DNA from: a bacterium
GTDB taxonomy: Bacteria > UBP15 > UBA6099 > DSWB01
Assembly (NCBI GenBank): GCA_020061125.1
Contig: JAGUYV010000196.1
Span: 1-28,370 of the forward strand
Direction of reading: 5' to 3'
DNA length: 28,370 bases
Shown here one piece after another: positions 1-8,115 of this stretch. The position numbers and the translations under genes were made by a program. Within the stretch, counting starts at the first letter, position 1. Each line of letters starts with the position of its first letter. The notes beneath the pieces are model-generated. The model had not been told where the DNA came from. It searched no databases and saw only the letters and a program-made list of their open reading frames with translations.

Positions 1-769
1 CCACGGCCGTGACGGCCGCGGGCACGAAATTCACCTTGCCGAAGAATCCGGCCACGAAACGCGAGGCCGGCCGCTCATAGATTTCGCGCGGCGACCCCTG
101 CTGCTCGATGCGCCCGGCGCGCAGCACCACGATGCGGTCGCTGATGCACACCGCCTCTTCCTGGTCGTGGGTCACATATACGCTGGTGATGCCGAGCGTG
201 GTCTGCACGCGACGGATTTCCTCGCGCATCTGCACGCGCAGCCTGGCGTCGAGGTTGCTCAACGGCTCGTCGAACAGTAGCACGGACGGCTCGTTCACCA
301 GAGCGCGGGCCAGGGCCACGCGCTGCTGCTGCCCTCCGCTCAACTGCCCGGGCGTGCGGCTCTCCATGCCCCCGAGGCCCACCACGCCCATGATGTCCAG
401 CACCTTGGCCTTAATCTCCGCGGCCGGCATTTTCTTGAGCCGCGGGCCGTAGGCCACATTGTCGAACACCGTCATGTGCGGGAACAGGGCGTAGCTCTGG
501 AACACCATGGAGGTGTTGCGCTTGTTCGGGGGCGTGAGGCCGGCACTCTGTCCGTCAATGAAAATCTCGCCCCGGGTCTGATGCTCGAATCCGCCGATCA
601 TGCGCAGCAGCGTGGTCTTGCCGCACCCGCTGGGTCCGAGCAGAGTCACCAGTTCGCCGCGCGGCACGGTGAACGACACATTGTCCGCGGCCACAACCTC
701 GCGGCCCTGCGGGTCCTGGAATATTTTTGTGATGCTGCGCAACTCCACGCCGGGAACGGGCTGGCTCAT
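1..769 (-). CDS. ABC transporter ATP-binding protein, PotA/FbpC-like (C-terminus cut by window edge)
   Basis: ATPase subunit of an ABC importer; it would energise uptake of a small solute through a membrane permease pair. The 256 visible residues hold the full nucleotide-binding core: Walker A GPSGCGKTT (about bases 611-640), Q-loop in VFQSYALFPHMTV, signature LSGGQQQR, Walker B VLLFDEP and switch histidine in VTHDQEEA. The sequence around the Q-loop and the switch region resembles the polyamine/iron/2-aminoethylphosphonate group (PotA, FbpC, PhnT) that carries a C-terminal TOBE-type domain, which would lie beyond base 1. The ATG at 769 follows AGAGGTGA closely. The epimerase gene ends 51 bases upstream on the same strand, so the two may be cotranscribed although their functions are not obviously linked. 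The substrate cannot be told without the permease and binding-protein genes. Confidence 0.9.
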   Translation of the reverse strand, partial: MSQPVPGVELRSITKIFQDPQGREVVAADNVSFTVPRGELVTLLGPSGCGKTTLLRMIGGFEHQTRGEIFIDGQSAGLTPPNKRNTSMVFQSYALFPHMTVFDNVAYGPRLKKMPAAEIKAKVLDIMGVVGLGGMESRTPGQLSGGQQQRVALARALVNEPSVLLFDEPLSNLDARLRVQMREEIRRVQTTLGITSVYVTHDQEEAVCISDRIVVLRAGRIEQQGSPREIYERPASRFVAGFFGKVNFVPAAVTAV

Positions 770-820
770 GGCTCACCTCTCAAGCTGGCGGTTCTTCGGA
801 CAAAGCGCCGGATTTGCACA

Positions 821-1816
821 CTATTCCGCGGGCAGATAATGCTCCAGATTCGCGCGGTAGAAGTCGAAAGTCTTGCGCAGGCCGTCTTCGAACGCCGTCG
901 AGGGCGACCAGCCCAGCACGGTTTGCGCTTTGGAGATATCGTACGCGAAATCGCCGACCTCGATTTTTTTGTACTCGGGCGGCCAGGGTACAAGCTCGTA
1001 CTCGCCCTGCCCGGCGATTTCAATGAGCGTTTTTACCATGTCCAGGAAACGGATCTGCGTGGTTGCGCCGATGTTGAAGACCTGGCCTAGGGCGTCTTGC
1101 TTCATGCCCGCGAGCAGGAACGCCTCGATGAAATCGTCCGCGAAGGTGTAGTCGCGCAATTGCGCGCCGTCTCCGAAAATCTTGATTTTCTGGTTGCGCA
1201 GGATCAGTCCTACAAACCAGTTCAGAATGCCGAACTTGGGATGCTCGATCTGTGCGCGGGGGCCGTAGCCGTTGCTGCAGCGCAACACCGTGATAGGGAT
1301 GCCGTGGGCGCGGTGATAGATCATGTGGTAGGCCTCGCCCGCGTACTTGTTCACGCCGTAGATGTCCGTGGCGTTGGGGCGCACGGCCTCGGTCACGGGC
1401 ACGGTTACGGGTGCGCCGTAGATAGCGCGGGTGGAGGCGTACACCACGCGCGCTTCGGGATTGTGTTTGCGCACGGTTTCGAGGAACACCATGTTGCCGC
1501 GGCAGTTGATGTCAATGTCCAGAAAAGGGTCGGTCATGGAATCCGTGTGGCTGGTCTGGCCGGCGATGTGGAAGATGGTCTGCTTGTCCGCGACCATGCG
1601 CGCCATGGCGTGCTCGTCGCGGATGTCGCAGAGGTTCACTTGCACGCTGCCGCGAATTTCCTCGATGTTGCGCCAGTTGGCGCCGTGGCCCGGAAGAAAC
1701 GCGTCCACGAGCGTGACCCTGGCGCCCAGCCTGTCCAGCCGCAGCGCCAGGTTGCTGCCCAGAAAGCCCAGCCCGCCGGTGATGAGCACATTGCGATCCT
1801 TGTAGAATTTCTCCAT
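821..1816 (-). CDS. NAD-dependent epimerase/dehydratase (extended SDR family)
   Basis: A 331-aa extended short-chain dehydrogenase/reductase that most likely modifies a nucleotide-activated sugar (UDP-glucose 4-epimerase, CDP-paratose epimerase or UDP-glucuronate decarboxylase type). The Rossmann NAD motif GGLGFLG is at residues 14-20, with an acidic ribose-binding Asp38. The catalytic set is visible as the Ser/Thr of YASTRAIYG (about 126-134) and Y153-xxx-K157 in YGVNK. The C-terminal half (NGYGPR, the DYTFADDF segment) is the usual sugar-nucleotide part. The start at 1816 is chosen because GGAGGAA lies 11 bases upstream; an open frame continues further upstream but has no such support. The exact substrate is not readable from sequence. 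A glycosyltransferase at the far right of the window is compatible with surface-polysaccharide metabolism but is not linked by operon. Confidence 0.9.
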   Translation of the reverse strand: MEKFYKDRNVLITGGLGFLGSNLALRLDRLGARVTLVDAFLPGHGANWRNIEEIRGSVQVNLCDIRDEHAMARMVADKQTIFHIAGQTSHTDSMTDPFLDIDINCRGNMVFLETVRKHNPEARVVYASTRAIYGAPVTVPVTEAVRPNATDIYGVNKYAGEAYHMIYHRAHGIPITVLRCSNGYGPRAQIEHPKFGILNWFVGLILRNQKIKIFGDGAQLRDYTFADDFIEAFLLAGMKQDALGQVFNIGATTQIRFLDMVKTLIEIAGQGEYELVPWPPEYKKIEVGDFAYDISKAQTVLGWSPSTAFEDGLRKTFDFYRANLEHYLPAE

Positions 1817-1939
1817 GCCGGAATCCGTTCCTCCATGTTTGTGTGCTGACATTATGGCACGAACCGCGCGCGGCGGGCAACAGGCGCGCCGCCGTGATAT
1901 AATCGTGCCGCATGGCATCGAGTGCAACGGGAGGGCGAT

Positions 1940-3007
1940 ATGACCCGCAAAGAGCGCGTGCTGCGCGCCATCGAGTTCCGGGGGCCGGACAGGGTTCCGT
2001 TCCTGGCCTACGCCCCCGGCATGAGCGACATCTTCATCATGGCGGCGATGCCCGCACGGGACTGGCAGCCGGACGATGCCTACTACCCGCACATCTACCC
2101 CGAGGCCTACTATCTGGGCGGATGGAAGTACAAAAAACCGTTTCCGCGGGATCTCATGTCCCAGGGCCGCGAGCGCCAGGACGAGTTCGGCTGCATCTGG
2201 AAAAGCCCGGTGGGCGAGGGCATCGGCGAGGTGGTGGGCCACCCGCTCGCAAGCTGGGACGATCTGGAATCGTTTCCCCTGCCGGACCCGCATGCGCCGG
2301 GCCGCCTCGAACGCTTCACGCTGTACCGCAAGCTGTTCGCGGGGGACAGCTTTGTGCTCGGCGCCCTGGAGAACGGTATTTGGGAGCGTTCACATTTTTT
2401 GCGCGGGTTCAGCAACATGCTCATGGATACCGCGGCCGAGCCGGACAGGGCCGCGCGCCTGGCGGACCGGCTGTGCGACGAGTGGATCATCCCACTCATT
2501 AATAGGTATGCGGACGCGGGCGCGCACGGCGTGATCATGACCGACGACTGGGGCATGCAGAGCGGCCTGCTGATCAGCCCCGCTTCGTGGCGCGCCATCT
2601 ATAAGCCCCGGTACGCGCGCCTGTTCGCCGCCGCGCACGCGCGCGGCATGAAATTCTTTCTGCATTCGTGCGGCGACATCCGCGCCATCATGGACGACCT
2701 GCTCGAAACCGGCCTGGATGTGTTTCAGAAGGACGACATTGCGTTTATGGGCCTGGAGCAGATCGCGGAGCGGTACTCGGGCCGGGCGTGCTTCATGGGG
2801 TCGCTGGACATGCAGCGCACGATGCCCGGAGCCGGACGCGAGAAATTATATCGTGAGACGCACCGGCTGCTGCGCCTGCTCGCCAGACAGGAGGGCGGAT
2901 ACATCGGCATGTTTTACGGCCAGCCCGGCGCAGCGGGCCTTACCTGGGCGCAGCAGTTCTTCATGTACGCGGCATTCCGACGCTATGGCCGATATCCGAT
3001 CTTCTGA
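1940..3007 (+). CDS. Uroporphyrinogen decarboxylase (URO-D) family protein, methyltransferase-like
   Basis: A 355-aa TIM-barrel protein of the URO-D superfamily. The motif FLHSCGDI (His242, Cys244) matches the His-x-Cys zinc site of corrinoid-linked methyltransferases such as MtaA/CmuA rather than true HemE. TDDWGMQ (201-207) is the usual family strand. No second clearly placed C-terminal zinc cysteine is evident, so catalytic zinc binding is uncertain. True HemE is unlikely: the N-terminal motifs are absent and the gene is not in a haem cluster. The ATG at 1940 follows GGGAGG by five bases; a GTG at 1922 in frame is less well supported. A TATAAT at 1898-1903 may be the -10 box, but its -35 is poor. 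Many anaerobes carry several such proteins of unknown substrate. Confidence 0.85.
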   Translation: MTRKERVLRAIEFRGPDRVPFLAYAPGMSDIFIMAAMPARDWQPDDAYYPHIYPEAYYLGGWKYKKPFPRDLMSQGRERQDEFGCIWKSPVGEGIGEVVGHPLASWDDLESFPLPDPHAPGRLERFTLYRKLFAGDSFVLGALENGIWERSHFLRGFSNMLMDTAAEPDRAARLADRLCDEWIIPLINRYADAGAHGVIMTDDWGMQSGLLISPASWRAIYKPRYARLFAAAHARGMKFFLHSCGDIRAIMDDLLETGLDVFQKDDIAFMGLEQIAERYSGRACFMGSLDMQRTMPGAGREKLYRETHRLLRLLARQEGGYIGMFYGQPGAAGLTWAQQFFMYAAFRRYGRYPIF

Positions 3008-3104
3008 AACCCGTATTCCCGCCCCGGGTGCGCCCGGCATGGCTATGGTGTAGAATATCATCCGGCGGCAGTTGCCCCGGAATCGCAAACCACTGGAGGG
3101 CCTA

Positions 3105-3749
3105 ATGGAAATCTTCACCAAGAAGAAGCACCTGAACCAGGCGCTCGACAGTTATTGCCAGGAACTGGACATGACCATTGACGCGCTGATCGAGTGCATG
3201 GACGAGTTTTTCGCGGGCAAGAGCCTGGACGATGTGGAGAAGATCGCCAAAAAAGTGCGCAAGGCCGAGTCGCGGTGCGACAGCCTGCGGCGCGAGATCG
3301 AGCAGCAGTTGTTCGCGGGCGCGCTCATGCCCGGCGCACGCGGCGACATCTTCATGCTCATCGAGGCGCTGGACAAAGTGCCCAACAAGGCAGAGGACCT
3401 GGCCAACTTCGTGGCCCTGGTGGGGCCGCAGATACCCGATGAACTGCACGAAGACATCCGCGAAATCCTCTCGCTCACCGTGAAGTGCACAAGGGCGCTG
3501 TCCGAGTCCGTGATCAAGCTGTTCAAAAACCTGGCCAAAGCGGGCGAGCAGGCGCAGGAAGTGGAAATCATCGAAACGGAAATTGACAAGCTCGAGCGGC
3601 GCCTGATCCGGCGCATCTTCCAGCTCGAACTGCCGTACGGGCACCGCATGATGCTCCGCGAGATGGTCACCACCATGTGCGCCATCACGGACCGGGCCGA
3701 GAACGCGTCGGACCGCGTCGAGATTATTGCTGTCAAGCGCAAGACCTGA
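3105..3749 (+). CDS. DUF47 / PhoU-like phosphate transport accessory protein
   Basis: A 214-aa, almost entirely helical, charged protein of the DUF47 (PhoU-related) family. It has the repeated helical layout, with acidic patches such as EAESRCDSLRREIEQQL-like segments near residues 50-65 and DRAENASDRVE near the C-terminus, where PhoU relatives bind metal clusters. Members are usually encoded beside a PiT-type phosphate transporter and modulate it; here the transporter starts 27 bases downstream on the same strand. The start at 3105 is preceded by GGAGGG. The C-terminal sequence around EMVTTMCAITDRAENASD is the best-conserved family block. The role as a regulator or chaperone of the transporter is known for the family and inferred here. 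Confidence 0.9.
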   Translation: MEIFTKKKHLNQALDSYCQELDMTIDALIECMDEFFAGKSLDDVEKIAKKVRKAESRCDSLRREIEQQLFAGALMPGARGDIFMLIEALDKVPNKAEDLANFVALVGPQIPDELHEDIREILSLTVKCTRALSESVIKLFKNLAKAGEQAQEVEIIETEIDKLERRLIRRIFQLELPYGHRMMLREMVTTMCAITDRAENASDRVEIIAVKRKT

Positions 3750-3775
3750 TTCAAAGGAAAGGGCGGAATTGACTT

Positions 3776-4747
3776 TTGGTGTCGTGGGGCTGGTTGTTCG
3801 GAGGCGCGTTTCTGGGCTGGTCGCTTGGGGCCAATGACGCGTCCAATGTGTTTGGAACGGCCGTGGCCACGCGCGCGGTGCGGTTCCGCACGGCGGCTTT
3901 TTACCTCTGCGTTTTCGTGGTCCTGGGCGCGTTCCTCCAGGGATCCCAGGGCATTCACACCCTGTCCAAATTAAGCACCGGCGTCACCATTCAATCCGCG
4001 TTCACAACCACATTCACCGCCGCGCTCACTGTGGCGGTCCTCACGGTTCTGAAGCTGCCGGTCAGCACCTCGCAGGCCGTGGTCGGCTCCATCATCGGCA
4101 TCTCCCTGGCGATCGGCCACTCGCCCAACTGGAGCAGCCTGCCCAAGATCGTGGCGTGCTGGGTGGGCACCCCCATCGGCGCCATGGTCATTTCCGTGAT
4201 TCTGTATCTGGTTGTGGGCCGCGCGTGGGACTGGCTCACGGACCGCATCGGGCTGCACATGATTGACACGCTGCTGCAGTACATGCTGATCGCGGCGGGC
4301 GCTTACGGGGCCTATGCGCTCGGGGCCAACAACATCGCCAATGTGGTGGGCGTGTTTGCGCCGTTCGAGCCGTTCAAGAGCCTTGGCACGCAGTGGCTCG
4401 GCGCCGTGGGCGCGGCCGCGGTGTGCCTGGGCGTGGTCACCTACAGCAAGCGGGTCATGTTCACCGTGGGCGCGGACCTGGTGCCCCTGGAGCCGTTCAC
4501 CGCGTTCATCGCCGTGCTGGCCCAGGCCGTGACCGTGCACATCTACGCCATGGTGGGCGTGCCCGTGAGTTCATCCCAGGCCATCGTGGGCGCGGTGCTG
4601 GGCATCGGCATCATCAAGGGCATGCAATCCGTGAACACCAGGGTGCTGGTCCGCATCGTAATCGGCTGGTTGAGCACGCCCTTGTGCGCCGGCCTCGTGG
4701 CGTTCATCTTCTACAAAGTCGTGTTTATGTGGATTCTGCCCGCATAA
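3776..4747 (+). CDS. Inorganic phosphate transporter, PiT family
   Basis: A 323-aa integral membrane permease that moves inorganic phosphate (often as a metal-phosphate complex) across the inner membrane, driven by an ion gradient. The two inverted PHO4 repeats are plain: GANDASN at about 18-24 and GANNIAN at about 183-189, each followed later by a paired re-entrant motif, PVSTSQAVVG (95-104) and PVSSSQAIVG (about 262-271). About ten hydrophobic segments are visible. The start is a non-ATG codon: TTG at 3776 or GTG at 3779, with GCGGAA upstream. It forms an operon with the DUF47 gene. Length is short compared with E. coli PitA but usual for the DUF47-linked subgroup. Confidence 0.93.
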   Translation: MVSWGWLFGGAFLGWSLGANDASNVFGTAVATRAVRFRTAAFYLCVFVVLGAFLQGSQGIHTLSKLSTGVTIQSAFTTTFTAALTVAVLTVLKLPVSTSQAVVGSIIGISLAIGHSPNWSSLPKIVACWVGTPIGAMVISVILYLVVGRAWDWLTDRIGLHMIDTLLQYMLIAAGAYGAYALGANNIANVVGVFAPFEPFKSLGTQWLGAVGAAAVCLGVVTYSKRVMFTVGADLVPLEPFTAFIAVLAQAVTVHIYAMVGVPVSSSQAIVGAVLGIGIIKGMQSVNTRVLVRIVIGWLSTPLCAGLVAFIFYKVVFMWILPA

Positions 4748-4814
4748 GGCGCAAAACAAACCATCAAGGCCAATTCTGAATAAAATTTAGCTGATAAGCA
4801 AGCCGCCGCAACTG

Positions 4815-5594
4815 TTATTTGGATGCGCGGTCGAAGGCGATGAGCGCGGCGCCCAGGGCGCCGTTGACCTGCGGGCGGGGCGGCACGAGCAGGGCGCGGC
4901 CCGAGACCTTTTCGATGGCGTCCTTGACGCCGCCGTTTTTGGCCACGCCGCCCGTGAGGGCCACGGCGTTTTCCACGCGCAGCCGGTTGCTCAAGGCGAA
5001 CACGCGCCGGGCGATGCTGGCGTGCAGGCCCGCGATGATGTCCTCGCGGCTCTGCTTGCGCGCAATGAGGCCGATGACCTCGCTCTCGGCGAATACGGTG
5101 CATGTGTTGCTGATCTGGATGGCCTCGGAGCTGCGGCGCGAGAAATCCGCGAACTCGTTCAGGGGCACGCCCAGCGCCTGGCTCATGACCTCCAGAAACC
5201 GGCCCGTGCCCGCGGCGCACTTGTCGTTCATCACAAAGTCCAGGGCGCGGCCGTTGTCCGCAAGGGTGATGACCTTGCTGTCCTGCCCGCCGATGTCAAT
5301 GACCGTCCGGGCTTCGGGAATCTGGAAGTGCGCGCCGCGCGCGTGGCAGGTGATCTCGGACACATCCGCGTCCGCCAGCGTGCAGCTCACGCGCCCGTAG
5401 CCCGTGGCGATGACATGCGCCACGGCCGCGCGCGCGATTCCGGCCTCCGACAGCACCGTGTCCACCACCTGCTGCGTGATGGCGTCCAGGTCGTGCCCGG
5501 TCTTCTCCACGCGCGCCGCCAGAATGTCCCTGCCGTCTTTAAGAGCCACGGCCTTGACCGTGTTCGACCCCATGTCAATTCCGAGTGTTATCAT
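4815..5594 (-). CDS. 2-hydroxyacyl-CoA dehydratase activator ATPase (HgdC/BadF-BcrA family)
   Basis: A 259-aa archerase: a homodimeric [4Fe-4S] ATPase that uses ATP to push one low-potential electron into a 2-hydroxyacyl-CoA dehydratase or benzoyl-CoA reductase. The acetate/sugar kinase-type fold shows as the phosphate loop GIDMGSNTVKAV, DIGGQDSK and the late TGGVAKNGG. The cluster cysteines Cys126 (NDKCAAGTG) and Cys165 (SNTCTVFAES) sit almost exactly where HgdC has Cys127 and Cys166. The start at 5594 is chosen because AGAGGA precedes it at correct spacing; an upstream in-frame ATG at 5663 lacks support. Its natural partners are the two subunits at 6853-9231 on the same strand, but an AT-rich block with other genes lies between them, so it probably needs its own promoter. 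Confidence 0.93.
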   Translation of the reverse strand: MITLGIDMGSNTVKAVALKDGRDILAARVEKTGHDLDAITQQVVDTVLSEAGIARAAVAHVIATGYGRVSCTLADADVSEITCHARGAHFQIPEARTVIDIGGQDSKVITLADNGRALDFVMNDKCAAGTGRFLEVMSQALGVPLNEFADFSRRSSEAIQISNTCTVFAESEVIGLIARKQSREDIIAGLHASIARRVFALSNRLRVENAVALTGGVAKNGGVKDAIEKVSGRALLVPPRPQVNGALGAALIAFDRASK

Positions 5595-5708
5595 TGGCAT
5601 TCCTCTGCAATGGCGTCCGGAACCGGCATAAACGCCATTGTCCTCTGTCATGATATTCCGCAATCAGCCCCAGGCCGCGGCGGGCCGGAGAATGTGTTAC
5701 AATTATAT

Positions 5709-5868
5709 ATGCCTACGGTTTTGAGGGATGGAAAATACCGGTTCTTTTTCTCTTCAACTGGCGAAATCTACAGGATACAACTCGAAGGAGCTGAACGCCA
5801 TAAGGAAACTGGTCCAGGAATATGTGGGCCTTTTCGAGGAGAAATGGCATGAGTATTTTGGAGAATAG
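5709..5868 (+). pseudogene. DUF4160 gene remnant with internal deletion and frame change
   Basis: The ATG at 5709 opens a reading frame that begins exactly like DUF4160 proteins (MPTVLRDGKYRFFFS). From about 5749 the family's C-terminal half continues in the next frame (LAKSTGYNSKELNAIRKL, then EEKWHEYFGE and a stop at 5866-5868). The middle of the domain, which normally carries the PPH(I/V)HV and FWL segments, is missing, so a deletion of roughly 25 codons (estimated from memory of the family) with a net frame change has fused the ends near TTTTCTCT. Left in the first frame, the product would be a short nonsense protein ending at 5852. DUF4160 genes usually sit directly before a DUF2442 gene and are suspected to form toxin-antitoxin-like pairs; the same arrangement is seen here in decayed form. 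Confidence 0.8.
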
Positions 5869-6085
5869 AACAAAAGACGCTTTGGCGGCAGACATATGGT
5901 TTGACGCCGACATGATGCACATACGGCTGATTGACGGCCGGGAAATTGGGATCCCCTCGAACGGTTTCCCAAGCTTCGCGATGCCAGTGAGATAAACAAG
6001 AATGAAATGGCGCCTGATTGGAAAAGGAACAGGCATCCACTGGGAAGAACTGGACGAAGACATTTCAGTCAGCGCATTGTTGTAA
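5849..6085 (+). pseudogene. DUF2442 gene remnant with two compensating frameshifts
   Basis: The ATG at 5849 (GAGGAG eight bases upstream) overlaps the end of the DUF4160 remnant, as in intact pairs. It reads MSILENRTKDALAADIWFDA and then RLIDGREIGIP. At the C-run 5953-5956 one base seems missing, because the family sequence continues in another frame as LERFPKLRDASEINKNE. At the A-run 6005-6007 one base seems extra, and the original frame resumes as WRLIGKGTGIHWEELDEDIS to the TAA at 6083. IHWxELDEDISV is the DUF2442 hallmark. The net length is unchanged (78 codons plus stop). Both indels are in homopolymers, so sequencing error cannot be ruled out for this gene alone, but its partner's internal deletion argues for true decay. 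Confidence 0.78.
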
Positions 6086-6208
6086 GCAACAAATATACGG
6101 CTGATATTCATTCGATAAAATCTCCGTAATCATCAGAACTCTCAATACGGCATACTGAAAACCCTGCGCTTCACGGTATTTTTGTATGCTGTCCCCACAA
6201 TCCCAATA

Positions 6209-6637
6209 TTACACCCATGGATTCTCATATATTGTCCTACGCAACACTTTTGCCGCAAAGAAAGCCATGTCCTCCAGTTCCTTCTCAAATTGCTCGGGTG
6301 TTCCCAGTAGTTTTTCATCATCCCACGGATCGTCAACATGAACCCATTTGTTTCGATATTTGCGAAGCGTGTGTAAATCCATTTGCAAACTCTCTTCTAT
6401 GGGAGATTGGTTGATTAAATCAAAAAGAGAGATTCTTTTGCACGAGCTGTATTCGGATCGAAGATAAGTTTCGATGCCAGAAACAGCAGTAAGAATGGAT
6501 GCAAGGAAAGAGCCACAAGCGAATGCGGTATCAAATTCTCTCACTATGAAGCTACACCACTCGGAAAGTATAACTCCTCCTTTGAGCAGTTCTTCATCAA
6601 GTGCTAATAAATGCTCCCATCGTTTTTCTTCATCCAT
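6209..6637 (-). CDS. Orphan HEPN-like hypothetical protein
   Basis: A 142-aa, mainly helical, acidic protein. I do not recognise a named family, but KYRNKWVHV carries an R-x4-H motif (Arg95, Asn96, His100) at the start of a late helix, which is the catalytic signature of HEPN-domain RNases and HEPN toxins. The upstream helices (about 10-60, containing an IETYLRSEY segment) fit the four-helix bundle. No MNT nucleotidyltransferase antitoxin or other partner is adjacent. Base composition is distinctly more AT-rich than the flanking dehydratase genes, which suggests horizontal acquisition together with the broken DUF4160/DUF2442 pair. The start at 6637 has a weak GGTGA upstream. It could also be a non-catalytic HEPN protein; function is not established. 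Confidence 0.65.
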   Translation of the reverse strand: MDEEKRWEHLLALDEELLKGGVILSEWCSFIVREFDTAFACGSFLASILTAVSGIETYLRSEYSSCKRISLFDLINQSPIEESLQMDLHTLRKYRNKWVHVDDPWDDEKLLGTPEQFEKELEDMAFFAAKVLRRTIYENPWV

Positions 6638-6852
6638 GAGTCACCATAAGTAGTGTCCATTATTATTTAAATATCCATTAAGTTAGTATTTCTATTTTTC
6701 TAATATTATCAAGTAACAAACAGCTAATTCCGCACCGTTCCCACTGAAGATTAGTAAGTAATGCCCCTCACCGGTGTGAACAATCATGGCAAGCGCGGTG
6801 GGTGGCCCTGTGCTGTTTTGATTATTGTTTAATTTGCGGACCCGTTGCTTGC

Positions 6853-8076
6853 TTATTCCATGGTTTCCATAAACGCCTGGATGCGGTTGTCAATCTGCTC
6901 GTCGGCGTAGGAGCGCTGGTCGGTCATGTCGGCCTCGATGATGAGGCCGGGCACGCCCATGCGGCGCTGCACCTCGTCCTTGATGTCGTACTGGCCGAAG
7001 CTGTAGGGCTTGCAACTGCGGTTGCTGTGCATGACGAAGCCGTTGGCGTCGTACTGCTTGATGAGCTTGCAGAGGTTCTCGATCTTGCTCTCGATGTTGC
7101 GGTTCAGGAAGATGGTGGAATAGCCGCGGGCCAGTGAGCGCATGGGGTCGTCGGCGGTGATTTCGTTGTCGGCCCAGGCGTTGGTGTAGGTGTCGGCCAC
7201 CAGGCACGCGCCGTATTTGGCGAAGGTTTTGCTCAACTTGCGCACGCGGTACCAGATGGGCAGGTTGTCCCACACGAGCCGGTATTTCTCGTTTTCGATG
7301 ATACCCTCGTTGCGGTCCACCAGGTCCTGGAGGGTTTCGATGAGTTCGCTGTAGAAATCCACCACGATCTGCTCGCCGCGCAGGGTGACAATCGGGGCCA
7401 GGAAGAAGAACGCGTCGAAGCAGCTTATGGGCGAGGGTTTGTGTTCGCACATGTGCAGCACCTCGGACCACTTCTGGATGCCGGCCTGGGCGATCTCCGC
7501 GGTCTTGACGAACTTGTCCATGTCCCACTTGCGGCGCGTGGCTTTCTCGATCTGCGGAATGAGTTCCTCGAACTGCTCCTGCACATAGTCAATGAGGTGG
7601 TCGAGCGGGCCGTCGAAATTGTAGGGAGTGTCCAGGAAGATGAGGGGCACATTGAAGTAGCGGGCCTGGACCTCGTACCACTTGGTGACAGTGCCGCAGA
7701 TGTTGTTGCAGAGCATGAGCATGTGGGGCCTTGGCAGGCCGGGCTTTGCGAGCACGGGCACGCCGGGGATGGGGCTTTTGGAGTCCACCACATGGCCGAC
7801 ATCGGCGCGGAAGTACGAGCACAGATCGCGGCTGTAGCCCAGGGCCTCGGCCGTGTCGCTCAATTCGGCGCCCATTTTGCGCGCGCCGATCATGGCGCCG
7901 TGGTTCTCGGGATACACCGGGATGATGCCCATGGAGATGAGCGGTTCCACGGGGCCGCCGCTGGTGATCCAGGCAATTTTCTTGAAGGTGTATTTGCCCA
8001 GCTTCGCGCCTTTGTAATACTTGGCCATGAGGTTGCGCATTTTTATTGCGATTGGTTTCAGGTCTTCTTCAGCCAT
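6853..8076 (-). CDS. 2-hydroxyacyl-CoA dehydratase / benzoyl-CoA reductase subunit (407 aa)
   Basis: One of two homologous iron-sulfur subunits of the dehydratase component, which removes water from a (R)-2-hydroxyacyl-CoA (or reduces an aromatic acyl-CoA) by a ketyl-radical route after electron injection by the activator. Family features: the early WITSGGPVEPLISMGIIPV segment (accessible acyl-CoA fold), cysteines at 86, 123, 127 (LCNNICG) and 355, and the C-terminal MHSNRSCKPYSFGQYD block. GAGGAG lies ten bases before the ATG at 8076. It follows the 371-aa subunit by 39 bases, so the two form an operon. Which acyl-CoA is used cannot be told: no CoA-transferase, hydroxyacid dehydrogenase or ring-hydrolysis gene is in the window. 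Confidence 0.92.
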   Translation of the reverse strand: MAEEDLKPIAIKMRNLMAKYYKGAKLGKYTFKKIAWITSGGPVEPLISMGIIPVYPENHGAMIGARKMGAELSDTAEALGYSRDLCSYFRADVGHVVDSKSPIPGVPVLAKPGLPRPHMLMLCNNICGTVTKWYEVQARYFNVPLIFLDTPYNFDGPLDHLIDYVQEQFEELIPQIEKATRRKWDMDKFVKTAEIAQAGIQKWSEVLHMCEHKPSPISCFDAFFFLAPIVTLRGEQIVVDFYSELIETLQDLVDRNEGIIENEKYRLVWDNLPIWYRVRKLSKTFAKYGACLVADTYTNAWADNEITADDPMRSLARGYSTIFLNRNIESKIENLCKLIKQYDANGFVMHSNRSCKPYSFGQYDIKDEVQRRMGVPGLIIEADMTDQRSYADEQIDNRIQAFMETME

Positions 8077-8115
8077 GGGCGTGTCTCCTCGGCGGGATGG
8101 CGTTCGGGTGTTGCG

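Noticed and set aside
1940-3007. Naming the URO-D family gene hemE
   Set aside because: It carries HSCG, typical of methyltransferase-like members, lacks HemE N-terminal signatures and is not near haem genes.
5022-5852. Plus-strand frame of 276 codons running into the DUF4160 start
   Set aside because: Most of it is antisense to the HgdC-like activator; only the last 47 codons, from 5709, belong to the DUF4160 remnant.
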